From NCBI RefSeq assembly GCF_900101265.1, contig NZ_FMZS01000004.1, positions 186,001-250,000 of the forward strand: a stretch of 64,000 bases of DNA, read 5' to 3'. The DNA is from Massilia sp. PDC64 (lineage in GTDB: Bacteria > Pseudomonadota > Gammaproteobacteria > Burkholderiales > Burkholderiaceae_D). A program made the position numbers and the translations under genes. The notes beneath the pieces were generated by a model that did not search any database, was not told the origin of the DNA, and saw only the letters and a program-made list of their open reading frames with translations. Below, piece after piece: positions 16,358 to 25,908 of this stretch (position 1 is the stretch's first letter; each line of letters opens with the position of its first letter).

Positions 16358-18196
16358 TCAGGCGGTGCTGGCCGCGGCGTCCGCCTCCGGATCGGCCGTA
16401 CGCACGGGCGCGGCCGCCAGCGGCAGGCGCAACGTGAACGTGCTGCCGTGACTCGCGCCGTCGCTGGAAGCCGTCACGGTGCCGCCGTGCAGCGCCGCCA
16501 GTTCGCGCACGAGGGCCAGGCCGAGTCCGAGTCCGCCCTGGGCGCGGTCGATGCTGACGGGACCCTGCACGAGCGCCTCGAAGATCAGCGGCAAGGTGGC
16601 GGGCTCGATGCCGATGCCCGTGTCGCTCACCTCGAACACGGCGATCCCATCCTCGGCGGCCCCGCGTACGGCGATCGCGCCGCCGGCCGGCGTGTACTTG
16701 ATCGCGTTGTGCAGCAGGTTGTCGAACACCTGCTCGAGACGGGTGGCGTCGCCCTCGACCCACAGCGGGGGCACGGCGACCGTCCACGCATGCGCGCCCG
16801 CGTCGACCACCTGGCGCGTGGCGCAGCAGTGCAGCAGCAGCGCGCCCGCGTCGATGGGCGCCATTTTCAATGCCACCTTGCCGGACAGGATGCGGCGCAC
16901 GTCGAGCAGGTCGTCGACGATGCGGGTCAGGTGGCGGGTCTGGCGCCGGCCGATCTCGCGCGCGTGGGCCGCCGTTTGGGCGTTTGCCGTCGGCATGTCG
17001 AGCACCTGTAGCGCGCCCGCGATGGCGGCCAGCGGATTGCGGAGTTCGTGGCCCAGCATGGCGAGGAAGTTGTCCTTGGCGGCGCTCTGCGCCTCGGCCA
17101 GGCGGCGCGCGTCGCGTTCACTCTGGAGCAGCGCCTCCCGTTCTGACTCGAGCGCCCCGCGGGCGGCGCGCTCGTGTGCCAGGCTCTCGCTCGTCCGGTA
17201 CAGGACGTCCTGCAGGACGTCGACTTCGTGCACGCGGGTCGGCGCGGGGCGGACTGGTGCGCCCAGCGGCAGGGCCTCGGCCGTCCGGCGCGCGCGGTCG
17301 AGCGCGACGGACAGGCGCTGCGCGAGGAACGACGCGATGCCGAACGCAAGGCCCATCAGCCCGAGCAGCGCGAGCGCCGCATACCTGGTCGCCGCCCGCG
17401 CCGCCGCCTCGATCTCGGCGACGGGCACGCCGATCGCGATGGTCCAGCCGGTGGCGTCGCTGCGCGTGAAGATGTCGTAAACCTCGATCCCTTCGCGCGT
17501 CAGGTGGCGCACGATGCCGCTCTTCGCGGCGCGGGCGGCCGCGAACAGTTCCGGCCGCACCTTGCCGCCGACGAGCGTGTTGTTGCGGTTGCGCGCGATC
17601 GTGTTGCCGTCGCGGTCGAAGATGCCCACGACCCAGTCCGGCCCCAGCCCCTTGTCCGCGAACACGGTGGAAAAATGCGAGGCGTCGAAGACCTGGCTCA
17701 GGACCCAGCGTCCGCCGGCGCCGCGCGCCACCGGCACGTCGACGGAGACGGTCGGCTTGCGCGACAGGGCGCCGACGAAGTAGCCGGACACGTGCGGCCG
17801 CTGGTTGTCCCACGCCTGCGCGACCCAGGAACCGGCATGGCCCGGCAGGCGGGTGCCGTACGGGACGAGGGTGTTCAGGAGCGCGGTGCCGTCGTGGTCG
17901 ATCATGAGGGTCCACATCCACGGCGTGCCCGCGTTCATGGCGCTTGCCTCGCGGTGGATCTCGGCGAAATCGCCGCGCCGCATGGCGTCCGTATTACCGA
18001 GCGCCCGCAGTGCCGCCTGGGCCGCCGCGACCTCGCGGTCGACGAGGAGCGCGGTCGTACGGGCACTGGACTCGACGCTGCGGATGCGCGATTCGCGTTC
18101 CCAGTCGAGCAGCATGGACAGGCCCGCGCCGGCGATGACGGTAACCGGTACCAGGATGGCGACGGCCATGAGGATCAGGTAATGACGGGCTTTCAT
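16358..18196 (-). CDS. Membrane sensor histidine kinase
   Basis: A 612-residue kinase. A first membrane helix (about residues 7-28), a periplasmic Cache-like sensor of about 240 residues and a second helix (about 272-292) precede a coiled linker. The HisKA phospho-acceptor is LGHELRNPL (about residue 385), and the ATPase domain has NLLHNAIKYTP, DTGIGI and GLGLGLALV. There is no attached receiver domain and no response regulator gene next to it, so its partner is elsewhere. The signal is unknown; Cache domains often bind small organic ligands. It is divergent from wrbA across about 135 bp. Confidence 0.9.
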   Translation of the reverse strand: MKARHYLILMAVAILVPVTVIAGAGLSMLLDWERESRIRSVESSARTTALLVDREVAAAQAALRALGNTDAMRRGDFAEIHREASAMNAGTPWMWTLMIDHDGTALLNTLVPYGTRLPGHAGSWVAQAWDNQRPHVSGYFVGALSRKPTVSVDVPVARGAGGRWVLSQVFDASHFSTVFADKGLGPDWVVGIFDRDGNTIARNRNNTLVGGKVRPELFAAARAAKSGIVRHLTREGIEVYDIFTRSDATGWTIAIGVPVAEIEAAARAATRYAALALLGLMGLAFGIASFLAQRLSVALDRARRTAEALPLGAPVRPAPTRVHEVDVLQDVLYRTSESLAHERAARGALESEREALLQSERDARRLAEAQSAAKDNFLAMLGHELRNPLAAIAGALQVLDMPTANAQTAAHAREIGRRQTRHLTRIVDDLLDVRRILSGKVALKMAPIDAGALLLHCCATRQVVDAGAHAWTVAVPPLWVEGDATRLEQVFDNLLHNAIKYTPAGGAIAVRGAAEDGIAVFEVSDTGIGIEPATLPLIFEALVQGPVSIDRAQGGLGLGLALVRELAALHGGTVTASSDGASHGSTFTLRLPLAAAPVRTADPEADAAASTA

Positions 18197-18332
18197 GAGG
18201 CCGCCATTGTACTTGCATTAATACAGACGCCGGAAGCCCGCCTGATGCGGTAGCATGTGCGGATCGTTGCCAAACGGGCAAGCGAGGGCAGGGCGCCGCC
18301 GGTGGCGCCGCGATCACGGGAAAGGAACGGCT

Positions 18333-18932
18333 ATGGCGAAGGTACTGGTGCTGTATTACTCGACGTATGGACACATCGAACAGATGGCGAACGCGCTGGC
18401 GGAAGGCGCGCGCGCGGCGGGAGCGACCGTGGACATCAAACGGGTGCCCGAGACGGTCCCGGAAGACATCGCCCGCAACGGCCATTTCAAGCTGGACCAG
18501 CCGGCCCCGGTCGCGACCGTGAACGAATTGCCCGACTACGATGCCATCGTGATCGGCGCGCCCACCCGTTACGGCCGCATGCCGTCGCAGATGGCCGCGT
18601 TCCTGGACCAGACGGGCGGCCTGTGGGCCAAAGGCGCGCTGAACGGCAAGGTCGGCGCCGCGTTCACGTCGACGGCCACCCAGCACGGCGGCCAGGAAAC
18701 GACGCTGTTCTCGATCGTCACGAACCTGCTGCACTTCGGGATGGTCGTCGTCGGCCTGCCGTACAGCTTCGCGGGCCAGATGACGCTGGACGAGATCACC
18801 GGCTGCAGCCCATACGGCGCCAGCACGATCGCGGGCGGTCAGGGCCAGCGCCAGCCGAGCGGCAACGAACTGGACGGTGCGCGCCACCAGGGCGAGCTCG
18901 TGGCGAAGACGGCGATCAAGCTGTTCGGCTGA
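18333..18932 (+). CDS. wrbA: WrbA-type NAD(P)H:quinone oxidoreductase
   Basis: A 199-residue flavodoxin-like enzyme that reduces quinones by two electrons using NAD(P)H and FMN, limiting redox cycling. The FMN-binding loop is [14 protein letters not shown] at the N-terminus. The family motifs [31 protein letters not shown] and the [10 protein letters not shown] loop are all present, and the length is the usual 199. The ATG at 18333 has AAAGGAACGG upstream. It is followed after 29 bp by the KdpD-like kinase and may share its transcript. Confidence 0.95.
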   Translation: MAKVLVLYYSTYGHIEQMANALAEGARAAGATVDIKRVPETVPEDIARNGHFKLDQPAPVATVNELPDYDAIVIGAPTRYGRMPSQMAAFLDQTGGLWAKGALNGKVGAAFTSTATQHGGQETTLFSIVTNLLHFGMVVVGLPYSFAGQMTLDEITGCSPYGASTIAGGQGQRQPSGNELDGARHQGELVAKTAIKLFG

Positions 18933-18961
18933 CGCGCGGGCGGGAGGAAGGCGGTTTTTTT

Positions 18962-20977
18962 ATGCCGCTTTTACGGACGATCGCTTACCATCCTCCCATG
19001 CAGAGTTCCGAATCGAAGACAGGCACGGTATTGGCCGTGCTGCGGGCCGACGCCGGCGACGACGCCGCGGTCGCCGCGGCGGCACGGCTCGCGGCGCGCA
19101 GCGACGCGCCGTGGCACGCCGTCCTCGTCGAAAACGCGCACACGCGCCGCCGCGGCGAAGCGGCCCGCCTGCGGACGCTCGAACTACTGCGGCGGGCGCA
19201 CGCCCAGGGCGCCGTGACGGCCGTGCTGGAAGGCCGCGACGCCCCCGCCGTCGTCGCCGGCTATGCGCGCCGCCATGGCTGTACGACGGCCGTGCTGGCG
19301 CGCGAGCACGGAACGGCCTGGTGGCAGGTGCCGTTCGGCCGCCGGCTGGCGCAGGCGGCGCCGGAACTGGACCTCGTCGACGTCGCCGCACCGTCGACGC
19401 CAGTCGTCACAGGACCGCGGGCGCGCGCACGGCGCGCGCCGCGCCCCTACGTGGCCGCGGTCACAGCGAGCCTGGCCACGGCGCTCGTGGCGCTGCCGCT
19501 GCTGCCGCTGCTGGACGTGGCCAATGTCGCCATGCTGTTCCTGCTGATGGTGGTGCTCGTCGCCATCCGTCTCGGACGGGGCCCCGCGATCCTCGCGACG
19601 GTGGTGGGCTTTTGCGCGCTCGTCGTCGCGGCGCCGCGCCGCCAGTATGACGTCAGCGAATTCAAGTACGCGGTCGCGCTGATCGTGATGCTGGCCGTCG
19701 GCTGGATCACGGCGCGCTTGACGTCGGACCTGCGCGAGCAGGCGGAAAGCGCGATCGGCCGCGAAGCCCGCACCCGCGCGCTGTACGAATTCGCGCGCGC
19801 GCTGTCGGTCGCGCTGCTGACGGAGCAGGTGTTCGAGATCACCCGCCGCTTCCTCGCGCGCACCTTCGACGCCCGCGCCGCGATCCTGCTGCCGGACGAT
19901 GCGGGCCGCCTGCGCTGGCCGGTCGCGGAGCCGGGCAGCGACGAGCGCGTGCCGGTCCTGAGCGTGCTGGACATGGCCGCCGCGCAGTGGGCGTTCGAGC
20001 ACGCGGCACCGGCCGGCGCCGGGACGGATACGCTGCCCAGCAATCCCTATCTCTACCTCCCGCTGCTGGCGCCGATGCGCTCGCGCGGCGTGCTGGCCGT
20101 GCGCGTGCCGGACGTCGCCGCGCTGCTCGTGCCGGAGCGGCGCGAACTGCTGGACGCCTTCGCGGCGCTGGCCGCCATCGCGCTGGAGCGGGTGCATTAC
20201 GTGGACGTGGCCCAGGACGCCGTCGTGCGCATGGAGGGCGAGCGCCTGCGCAATTCGCTGCTGGCCGCGCTGTCGCACGACTTGCGCACGCCGCTGACAG
20301 GGCTCGTCGGCCTGTCCGAATCGCTGACGTTGTCGCGCCCGCCGCTGGCGGCCGCGCAGATGGAACTGGCGACCGCGCTGCGCGACGAAGCGCGGCGCAT
20401 GAGCACCCTCGTCGCCAACCTGCTCGACATGGCCCGCATCCAGAGCGGCGGCGTGAAACTGAACCTGCAGTGGCAGATGGTCGAGGAGACGATCGGCAGC
20501 GCGCTGCGCGCCTGCCGCTGGCAGCTGGGCGCCCGCACGGTCGACACGCACATCCCGCGCGGCCTGCCGCTCGTGCGCTTCGACGCGACGCTGCTCGAGC
20601 GCGTGCTGTGCAACCTGCTGGAAAACGCGGGCAAGTACACGCCGCCGGACGCGCACGTGACGGTCGCGGCGCGGGCCGAGGAGGGGTTGCTGCTCGTCTC
20701 CGTGTGCGACGACGGCCTGGGCCTGCCGGCCGGGCGCGAGGATGCGCTGTTCGAGAAATTCGTGCGCGGTCAGCAGGAATCGTCGATCGCTGGCGTCGGC
20801 CTGGGCCTCGCCATCTGCCGCGCCATCGTCGACGCCCACGGCGGCCGGATGCGCGCCTTCAACCGCGCGGACGCGGGCGCGTGCTTCGAATTGAGCCTGC
20901 CGCTGGGCGACCCGCCGCCGCTCCCGGACGCGGACACCGAACATCACGACCACCCCATCGACCAGCATGAGCATTGA
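18962..20977 (+). CDS. kdpD: KdpD-like osmosensitive histidine kinase lacking the P-loop domain
   Basis: About 671 residues instead of the usual 880-900. The N-terminal Walker-containing KdpD domain is absent; the protein starts directly in the Usp-like domain (about 12-130). Four transmembrane helices (about 145-245, the DUF4118 region), a GAF domain, HisKA (LSHDLRTPLTGL) and the ATPase domain (NLLENAGKYTP, GVGLGLAICRAI) follow. KdpD controls potassium-transporter genes through KdpE. No kdpFABC is present here; wrbA takes its place upstream. Starts at 18962 or 18998 are both possible; GGAGG lies about 14 bp before the first. It overlaps kdpE by 11 bp. Confidence 0.85.
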   Translation: MPLLRTIAYHPPMQSSESKTGTVLAVLRADAGDDAAVAAAARLAARSDAPWHAVLVENAHTRRRGEAARLRTLELLRRAHAQGAVTAVLEGRDAPAVVAGYARRHGCTTAVLAREHGTAWWQVPFGRRLAQAAPELDLVDVAAPSTPVVTGPRARARRAPRPYVAAVTASLATALVALPLLPLLDVANVAMLFLLMVVLVAIRLGRGPAILATVVGFCALVVAAPRRQYDVSEFKYAVALIVMLAVGWITARLTSDLREQAESAIGREARTRALYEFARALSVALLTEQVFEITRRFLARTFDARAAILLPDDAGRLRWPVAEPGSDERVPVLSVLDMAAAQWAFEHAAPAGAGTDTLPSNPYLYLPLLAPMRSRGVLAVRVPDVAALLVPERRELLDAFAALAAIALERVHYVDVAQDAVVRMEGERLRNSLLAALSHDLRTPLTGLVGLSESLTLSRPPLAAAQMELATALRDEARRMSTLVANLLDMARIQSGGVKLNLQWQMVEETIGSALRACRWQLGARTVDTHIPRGLPLVRFDATLLERVLCNLLENAGKYTPPDAHVTVAARAEEGLLLVSVCDDGLGLPAGREDALFEKFVRGQQESSIAGVGLGLAICRAIVDAHGGRMRAFNRADAGACFELSLPLGDPPPLPDADTEHHDHPIDQHEH

Positions 20978-21665
20978 TTCCGCCGCACCCGTTGCCCTCA
21001 TCGTCGAGGATGAGCCGCAGATCCGCAGATTCGTCCGCATGGCCCTGGAAGGGGAGGGCTGGCAGGTGCACCAGTCCGAGACGCTAAAACGCGGCCTGAT
21101 CGACGCCGGCACCCGCACGCCCGACCTCATCATCCTCGACCTGGGCCTGCCCGACGGCGACGGCCTGCTCCTGATCCGTGACGTACGGACGTGGAGTCCC
21201 GTGCCCATCATCGTCCTCTCCGCGCGCATCGACGAGGCGGACAAGATCACGGCGCTGGACGCGGGCGCGGACGACTACCTGACGAAACCCTTCGGCATCG
21301 GCGAACTCCTCGCGCGCGTGCGCGCCGCGCTGCGCCGCCAGCACAAGGCGGGCGGGGATGCTTCCGCGCGCATCGCGTTCGGGCCGGTCGAGGTCGACCT
21401 GAACAGGCGCACGGTTCAGCGCGACGGCCAGCCCGTGCACCTGACGCCGACCGAATACAAGCTGTTGTCCGTGCTGATCGCGAACCTGGGCCGCGTCGTG
21501 ACGGCGCCGCAGTTATTGCGTGAGGTGTGGGGGCCGTCGAACGCGGACAACGGCCATTACGTGCGCATCTACATGGGACATCTGCGCCAGAAGCTGGAAG
21601 ACGATCCCACGCAGCCCCGGCACCTGCTGACGGAGACCGCGGTGGGCTACAGGTTGCAACCTTGA
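20967..21665 (+). CDS. kdpE: KdpE-type response regulator
   Basis: A 232-residue OmpR-family regulator. The receiver domain carries the acidic pair in VEDEPQI and the phospho-acceptor Asp in DLIILDLGLPDGDG, plus the lysine of DDYLTKPFGIGEL. The C-terminal winged helix ends HYVRIYMGHLRQKLEDDP and TETAVGYRL, which is typical of KdpE. It is translationally coupled to the kinase gene upstream, so the pair works together. The expected target, a kdpFABC operon, is not in this window. Confidence 0.92.
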   Translation: MSIDSAAPVALIVEDEPQIRRFVRMALEGEGWQVHQSETLKRGLIDAGTRTPDLIILDLGLPDGDGLLLIRDVRTWSPVPIIVLSARIDEADKITALDAGADDYLTKPFGIGELLARVRAALRRQHKAGGDASARIAFGPVEVDLNRRTVQRDGQPVHLTPTEYKLLSVLIANLGRVVTAPQLLREVWGPSNADNGHYVRIYMGHLRQKLEDDPTQPRHLLTETAVGYRLQP

Positions 21666-21758
21666 CACGAAAAATGTGGTCAAGAAAACATGCATATGTG
21701 AAATTTGTTCAATATTATGGTTATAATGGAAAGCTGCATCACCCGTTAATAACCAGAT

Positions 21759-22463
21759 ATGAAAGTTAAACTAGGACAAATGAAAAAGACATTTGCAGCC
21801 CTTGCGGCAGCTGCCGCATTTCTGCCGTTCGCATCCGCGCAAGCGGCCACGCTGAGCTACGCCGACAGTGTCGCCCTGACCACGACCAACTGGGCCAATA
21901 CGTTGTCGTTCTCGAAATTCGACACGAGCCTGGGTACCCTGACGTCGATCCGCTTCGACCTGACCGGCGTCGTGCAGGGCAGCGGCAATGCGGAAAGCCT
22001 CGACTCGTCCGCGTCGACCGTCACCCTGACCCTGGGTTCGCTGCTGGGCCTGACCCGTCCGGACAACAGCACGCTGGTCGTCACGAACCCGGTGTTCAGC
22101 CAGACCTTCAATTTCACCGCCTTTGATAACGCTATCAACTTCGCTGGCACGTCGGGCGGCTCGACCGGTGCCGTGTCGGCAACGGGCTCGAACTTCTTCG
22201 TGAGCAGCAACGCGAGCGATTTCGCGCTGTTCTCCGCGCTGGGCGGCGGCACGATCAACCTGGGCCTGAACGCCATCGGCGCATCGAACGGCTCCGGTTC
22301 GGGCAACCTGCTCACGCAGTTCAGCACGGCGGCATCGGGCGTCGCCAAGGTCACCTACACGTACACGCCGACGGGCGTCGTGCCGGAACCGGCCAGCCTG
22401 GCGCTGATCTGCGGCGGCCTGGGCCTGCTGGGCGCCGCGCGCCGCCGCAAGCACAAGGCCTGA
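21759..22463 (+). CDS. PEP-CTERM sorted protein, choice-of-anchor E type
   Basis: A 234-residue exported protein. A signal peptide (about residues 1-30, ending ASAQAA) leads into a Ser/Thr/Gly-rich beta domain beginning SYADSVALTTTNWANTL, which resembles the choice-of-anchor E domain. The C-terminus is a textbook sorting tail: VPEPASLALICGGLGLLGA followed by ARRRK. Such proteins are processed by exosortase and are linked to exopolysaccharide or biofilm surfaces. No exosortase gene is in the window. Its own transcription is suggested by TATAAT at 21722-21727, about 30 bp before the start. Confidence 0.9.
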   Translation: MKVKLGQMKKTFAALAAAAAFLPFASAQAATLSYADSVALTTTNWANTLSFSKFDTSLGTLTSIRFDLTGVVQGSGNAESLDSSASTVTLTLGSLLGLTRPDNSTLVVTNPVFSQTFNFTAFDNAINFAGTSGGSTGAVSATGSNFFVSSNASDFALFSALGGGTINLGLNAIGASNGSGSGNLLTQFSTAASGVAKVTYTYTPTGVVPEPASLALICGGLGLLGAARRRKHKA

Positions 22464-22471
22464 TGTCCCGG

Positions 22472-23248
22472 TCAGGGCGACGGCCGCCGCAACGAAGAAT
22501 CGTCCTTCAACGCGAACGGCATCGCCCTGGCCCAGCGGTTGACGGACAACGCGAACGTCAACGCCCGCACCTGGTGATACCAGCCGGCGGGCACGTACAG
22601 CATGTCTCCCGGTTCGACGATGCATTCGACGGGCGCCGCGTGGCGCGCGAGCGGATATGCATCGAAATCGGGCCGCTCAGGGTCGAACGGGGACCCGAAC
22701 AGCACCGGATTCGCTTCGCGTACGTACAGGAATTCGTCGTGGTGGGGCGGCACGAGGAAGATCCGCTTCGTGCCCCAGATCTGCGCGAAGATGTTGTCGT
22801 CGTAGTCGCAATGCAGCGGCGTCACCGTGCCGGCGGGGCCGAGCCAGAAGCGGGGCGGCCCCATCTTGCCGAAATAGCCGGGCCAGTGGCACATCGCATT
22901 CAACGCATTGATTTCCAGGTTGCCGACGTACGGCGGCAGGCCGTCGCGCCAGTCCGCGATGAGGTCCAGGTAGTCGCGCATCGCCATGTCCTGCATCGCG
23001 CGATCCGGCGCGAAGGCCGTGCCGATGTAGTCGCCCACGCGTGCGCGTACGGGCACGTTGCCGAAGCGCTCGCGCAACTGGCCTGGTGTGAACGCGCACA
23101 GGGGCCAGCGGCCGACGAGGCCCGTGATTATGAAGGGCAGGCCGCGCTCCGCCTGCGCGCGGAAGGCGGCGCGATCGAGCGTCCTGAATCGTGGGATGGC
23201 GGTCAGCGGCGGGAGTTTGCGTGACGCGTCACGGATGGCGTCGCGCAT
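22472..23248 (-). CDS. JmjC/cupin-8-like Fe(II)/2-oxoglutarate oxygenase
   Basis: A protein of about 258 residues in the cupin-like (JmjC, FIH-type) family. The metal-binding HxD is in PLHCDYDDN (about residue 163), and the distal His is in PAGWYHQV. Neighbouring GDMLYVPAGW and NRWARAMPF are standard for the fold. Members hydroxylate proteins or small molecules; the substrate is unknown. The start is uncertain: ATG 23248 is conservative, and an upstream in-frame TTG near 23310 is also possible. It ends 8 bp from the convergent PEP-CTERM gene. A distant paralogue lies at 54745 beside the halogenases. Confidence 0.8.
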   Translation of the reverse strand: MRDAIRDASRKLPPLTAIPRFRTLDRAAFRAQAERGLPFIITGLVGRWPLCAFTPGQLRERFGNVPVRARVGDYIGTAFAPDRAMQDMAMRDYLDLIADWRDGLPPYVGNLEINALNAMCHWPGYFGKMGPPRFWLGPAGTVTPLHCDYDDNIFAQIWGTKRIFLVPPHHDEFLYVREANPVLFGSPFDPERPDFDAYPLARHAAPVECIVEPGDMLYVPAGWYHQVRALTFALSVNRWARAMPFALKDDSSLRRPSP

Positions 23249-23371
23249 GGCGGCGATCGACGTGACGCCGCGCACGCGGGCATTCTTGTCTGGATCAGGA
23301 ATCAACGGCTCGTTCTCTTCAGGTGGCGTACCATGGAAGTATACAGCCCGTACCCACTCCAAGGAGAAGAT

Positions 23372-23779
23372 ATGGAAACCAAGATGGACGATGGCGGCAA
23401 GCTGCTCCTGCGTATCGTATTGGCCGTCCTGATCCTGTTTCACGGCGTGTCGAAGCTGGTCGGGGGCATCGGCTTCATCACCGGCATGCTGGCGAAGGCG
23501 GGCCTGCCGGGTGCCCTGGGTTACCTGGTGTACGTCGGCGAAGTGATCGCGCCCCTGCTGATCCTGTTCGGCGTGTTCACCCGTCTCGCCGCGCTCGTCG
23601 TGGCCGTGAACATGATCGTGGCGCTGCTGCTGGTTCACACGAGCCAGTTCTTCACCTTGAACGAGCAGGGCGGCTGGGCGCTCGAACTGCAGGGGATGTA
23701 TCTCGGCGCCGCCGTCGCCGTGGCCCTGCTGGGTGCGGGGCGCTACAGCGTCGGCGGCGCCGGCGGCCGCTTCAATTGA
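23372..23779 (+). CDS. DoxX-family membrane protein
   Basis: A 135-residue inner-membrane protein with four hydrophobic helices. It shows the DoxX layout: [19 protein letters not shown] at the start, [19 protein letters not shown] in the middle and a final [16 protein letters not shown]. Such proteins have been tied to thiosulfate:quinone oxidation and to detoxification, but most are uncharacterised. The ATG at 23372 follows a near-perfect AAGGAGAAGAT ribosome site. Its last 8 bases overlap the end of the convergent MHS transporter gene. Confidence 0.88.
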   Translation: METKMDDGGKLLLRIVLAVLILFHGVSKLVGGIGFITGMLAKAGLPGALGYLVYVGEVIAPLLILFGVFTRLAALVVAVNMIVALLLVHTSQFFTLNEQGGWALELQGMYLGAAVAVALLGAGRYSVGGAGGRFN

Positions 23780-25097
23780 CGGCCACGCGCTCCTTCACGA
23801 TGCCGCGGTAGACGAGGAACGTCGCGAACAGGCTGATCGCGCCGGCGCCCGCCATCCAGTAACCGGGTGCGGCCTTGTCGCCCGTGGCTTCGATCAGCCA
23901 CGTCGACAGCAGCGGCGTCATGCCGCCGAACAGCGCGGTCGCGAGGCTGTACGCGAGCGAGAACCCGGTCGTACGCACCTGCATCGGGATGATTTCCGTG
24001 AGCGCGACGATGGTGGCGCCGTTGTAGCTGCCGTACAGGAAGGATAGCCACAGCTCGATCATGACCATGTTGCCGAAGCTGGGATGCGCGATCAGCCAGG
24101 ACAGCGCGGGATAGGCCGTGACGGCCGCCAGCGCCGAAAAGACCGCCATCACGGGCCAGCGGCCGATCCGGTCCGACAGGGCGCCCATCACGGGCAGCCA
24201 GATGAAGTTCGACACGCCGACGCACAGCGTCACGAGCAGGCTCTCTTCGGTGGACAGTTTCAGGACACTCTTGCCGAACGTGGGCGTGTACACGGTGATC
24301 AGGTAGAAGGCGACCGTCGTCATCACGACCAGCATCGCGCCGGCCGTGACGATGGGCCAGTTCAGCGTGAGGGTGCGCATCATCTGCGGGAACGTCGGGT
24401 GCGACTTCTGCGCCAGGTAGGCCTGCGTCTCCTGCAGCGAGCGGCGGATGTAGAACACGACGGGGATGATCGAGCAGCCGATGAAGAACGGGATGCGCCA
24501 GCCCCAGTCGGCGATGACGTCCTTCGGCATCAGGTGATTCAGGCCATAACCCAGCGCGGCGGAAAACACGACGGCCACCTGCTGGCTGGCCGACTGCCAG
24601 CTGACGTAATACCCCTTGTTGCCGGGCGTGGCCATCTCGGACAGGTAGACGGACACGCCGCCCAGTTCCACGCCGGCCGAGAAGCCTTGCAGCAGGCGGC
24701 CGATCAGCACGAGCAGCGGCGCGAGCAGGCCGATGGTCGCGTAACCGGGCACGAACGCGATCAGCGCGGTGCCCGACGCCATGATGCCGAGCGTGAGCAC
24801 GAGGCCCTTGCGGCGGCCGATGCGGTCGACGTAGCTGCCCAGGAAGATGGCGCCCAGCGGCCGCATGAAGAAGCCCGCGCCGAACGTGGCGAACGTCATC
24901 ATCAGCGCGGCGTATTCGCTGGTGGACGGGAAGAATGCGGCCGCAATCTGGGTTGCGTAGAAGCCAAACAGGAAGAAATCATACATCTCGATGAAATTCC
25001 CGCTCGTGACGCGGATGACGGCGCCGAGCTTGGACGGGCCGCGCGCGGGTGCCGCGGCCGTTGCGGCGGGTGCCCTGACGGTGGATTGACTGGTCAT
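23772..25097 (-). CDS. MHS-family carboxylate:proton symporter (MFS)
   Basis: A 441-residue, twelve-helix transporter of the metabolite:H+ symporter family, close in pattern to citrate and tricarballylate carriers. Visible signatures are [16 protein letters not shown] in helix 1, [13 protein letters not shown] in loop 2-3 and [15 protein letters not shown] in helix 4. It lies downstream of a ModA-like binding protein and a porin on the same strand, with 20 bp spacings. The group looks like a dedicated uptake operon for an organic anion, probably controlled by the LysR regulator at 27084. The ribosome site is GGAGACACCATC. Confidence 0.9.
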   Translation of the reverse strand: MTSQSTVRAPAATAAAPARGPSKLGAVIRVTSGNFIEMYDFFLFGFYATQIAAAFFPSTSEYAALMMTFATFGAGFFMRPLGAIFLGSYVDRIGRRKGLVLTLGIMASGTALIAFVPGYATIGLLAPLLVLIGRLLQGFSAGVELGGVSVYLSEMATPGNKGYYVSWQSASQQVAVVFSAALGYGLNHLMPKDVIADWGWRIPFFIGCSIIPVVFYIRRSLQETQAYLAQKSHPTFPQMMRTLTLNWPIVTAGAMLVVMTTVAFYLITVYTPTFGKSVLKLSTEESLLVTLCVGVSNFIWLPVMGALSDRIGRWPVMAVFSALAAVTAYPALSWLIAHPSFGNMVMIELWLSFLYGSYNGATIVALTEIIPMQVRTTGFSLAYSLATALFGGMTPLLSTWLIEATGDKAAPGYWMAGAGAISLFATFLVYRGIVKERVAVN

Positions 25098-25117
25098 GAT
25101 GGTGTCTCCGGATGGGT

Positions 25118-25888
25118 TCAGTGCCTGGTCGCGGCCGGTTCGAGTCCGGTGGCTTCGATGGCGGGGGCGTTGTTGGGGGATGCGAGGAAGCGGAGCAGGG
25201 CGCGGCCCGCGTCCGCATGGGGGGCGCCGCGCACGATGGCGCCGGCGAACTGCGTCTTGAGCTGGACTTCGGCAGGGAGCAGGCCGACGATGTCGATGCC
25301 CTGCACCGGTTTCAGTTCGCTCCTTTGCTGGCAGCCGAAATCGGCCTCGCCGTGCGCGATGATTTCGCCTACCGGCGTGGCGGGAATCTGCGCGGCCTTG
25401 CCTTGCATTTGCTGCTGGATGCCGAGCTTGTCCAGCAGCTCGCGCTTGATGTACTCGCCGCTCGCGCTGTCCGAATACGCCACTTTCGACGCGTGCAGGA
25501 ATGCCTGGCGCAGGCCGTCGACGGTGCCGATGTCCGGCTTCGCGGCGCCATGGCGCACGGCGCAGGCGATCGGGGAGTCGGCGAGGACGACCTTGCTGCC
25601 CGGTTCGAGCTTGCCTTCGGCCATCAGCTTGTCCAGCGCGTCACCCACCATGATGACGACGTCGATATGTTCGCCGCGGGCGAGACGGGCGGGAATCGCG
25701 TTCTTCGTCGCGCCCATCGACGGGCCCCATTCCGACACGAGCCTGTCGCCGCTCGTGCGTTCGTACGTGCCGGACAAGTCCTTGTACGCCTGGGCGAAAC
25801 CGCCCGAACTGACGACGTGGACGTCGGTGGCATGGGCCGCGCCGGCAAAGGCGAATGCGAGGGCGGCCAGGGTGGTCTTGAGGTGCAT
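25118..25888 (-). CDS. ModA-like periplasmic substrate-binding protein
   Basis: A 256-residue exported protein. A signal peptide of about 20 residues (ending AGAAHA) is followed by a type II periplasmic-binding fold of the molybdate-binding family, with [17 protein letters not shown] near the start and [19 protein letters not shown] later. No ABC permease or ATPase gene accompanies it; it is sandwiched between an MFS symporter and a porin. This makes molybdate unlikely and suggests it binds an organic acid, either as a scavenger or as a sensor. AGGAGA precedes the ATG at 25888. Confidence 0.8.
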   Translation of the reverse strand: MHLKTTLAALAFAFAGAAHATDVHVVSSGGFAQAYKDLSGTYERTSGDRLVSEWGPSMGATKNAIPARLARGEHIDVVIMVGDALDKLMAEGKLEPGSKVVLADSPIACAVRHGAAKPDIGTVDGLRQAFLHASKVAYSDSASGEYIKRELLDKLGIQQQMQGKAAQIPATPVGEIIAHGEADFGCQQRSELKPVQGIDIVGLLPAEVQLKTQFAGAIVRGAPHADAGRALLRFLASPNNAPAIEATGLEPAATRH

Positions 25889-25908
25889 GAGGTCTCCTTG
25901 GTGTTCGA

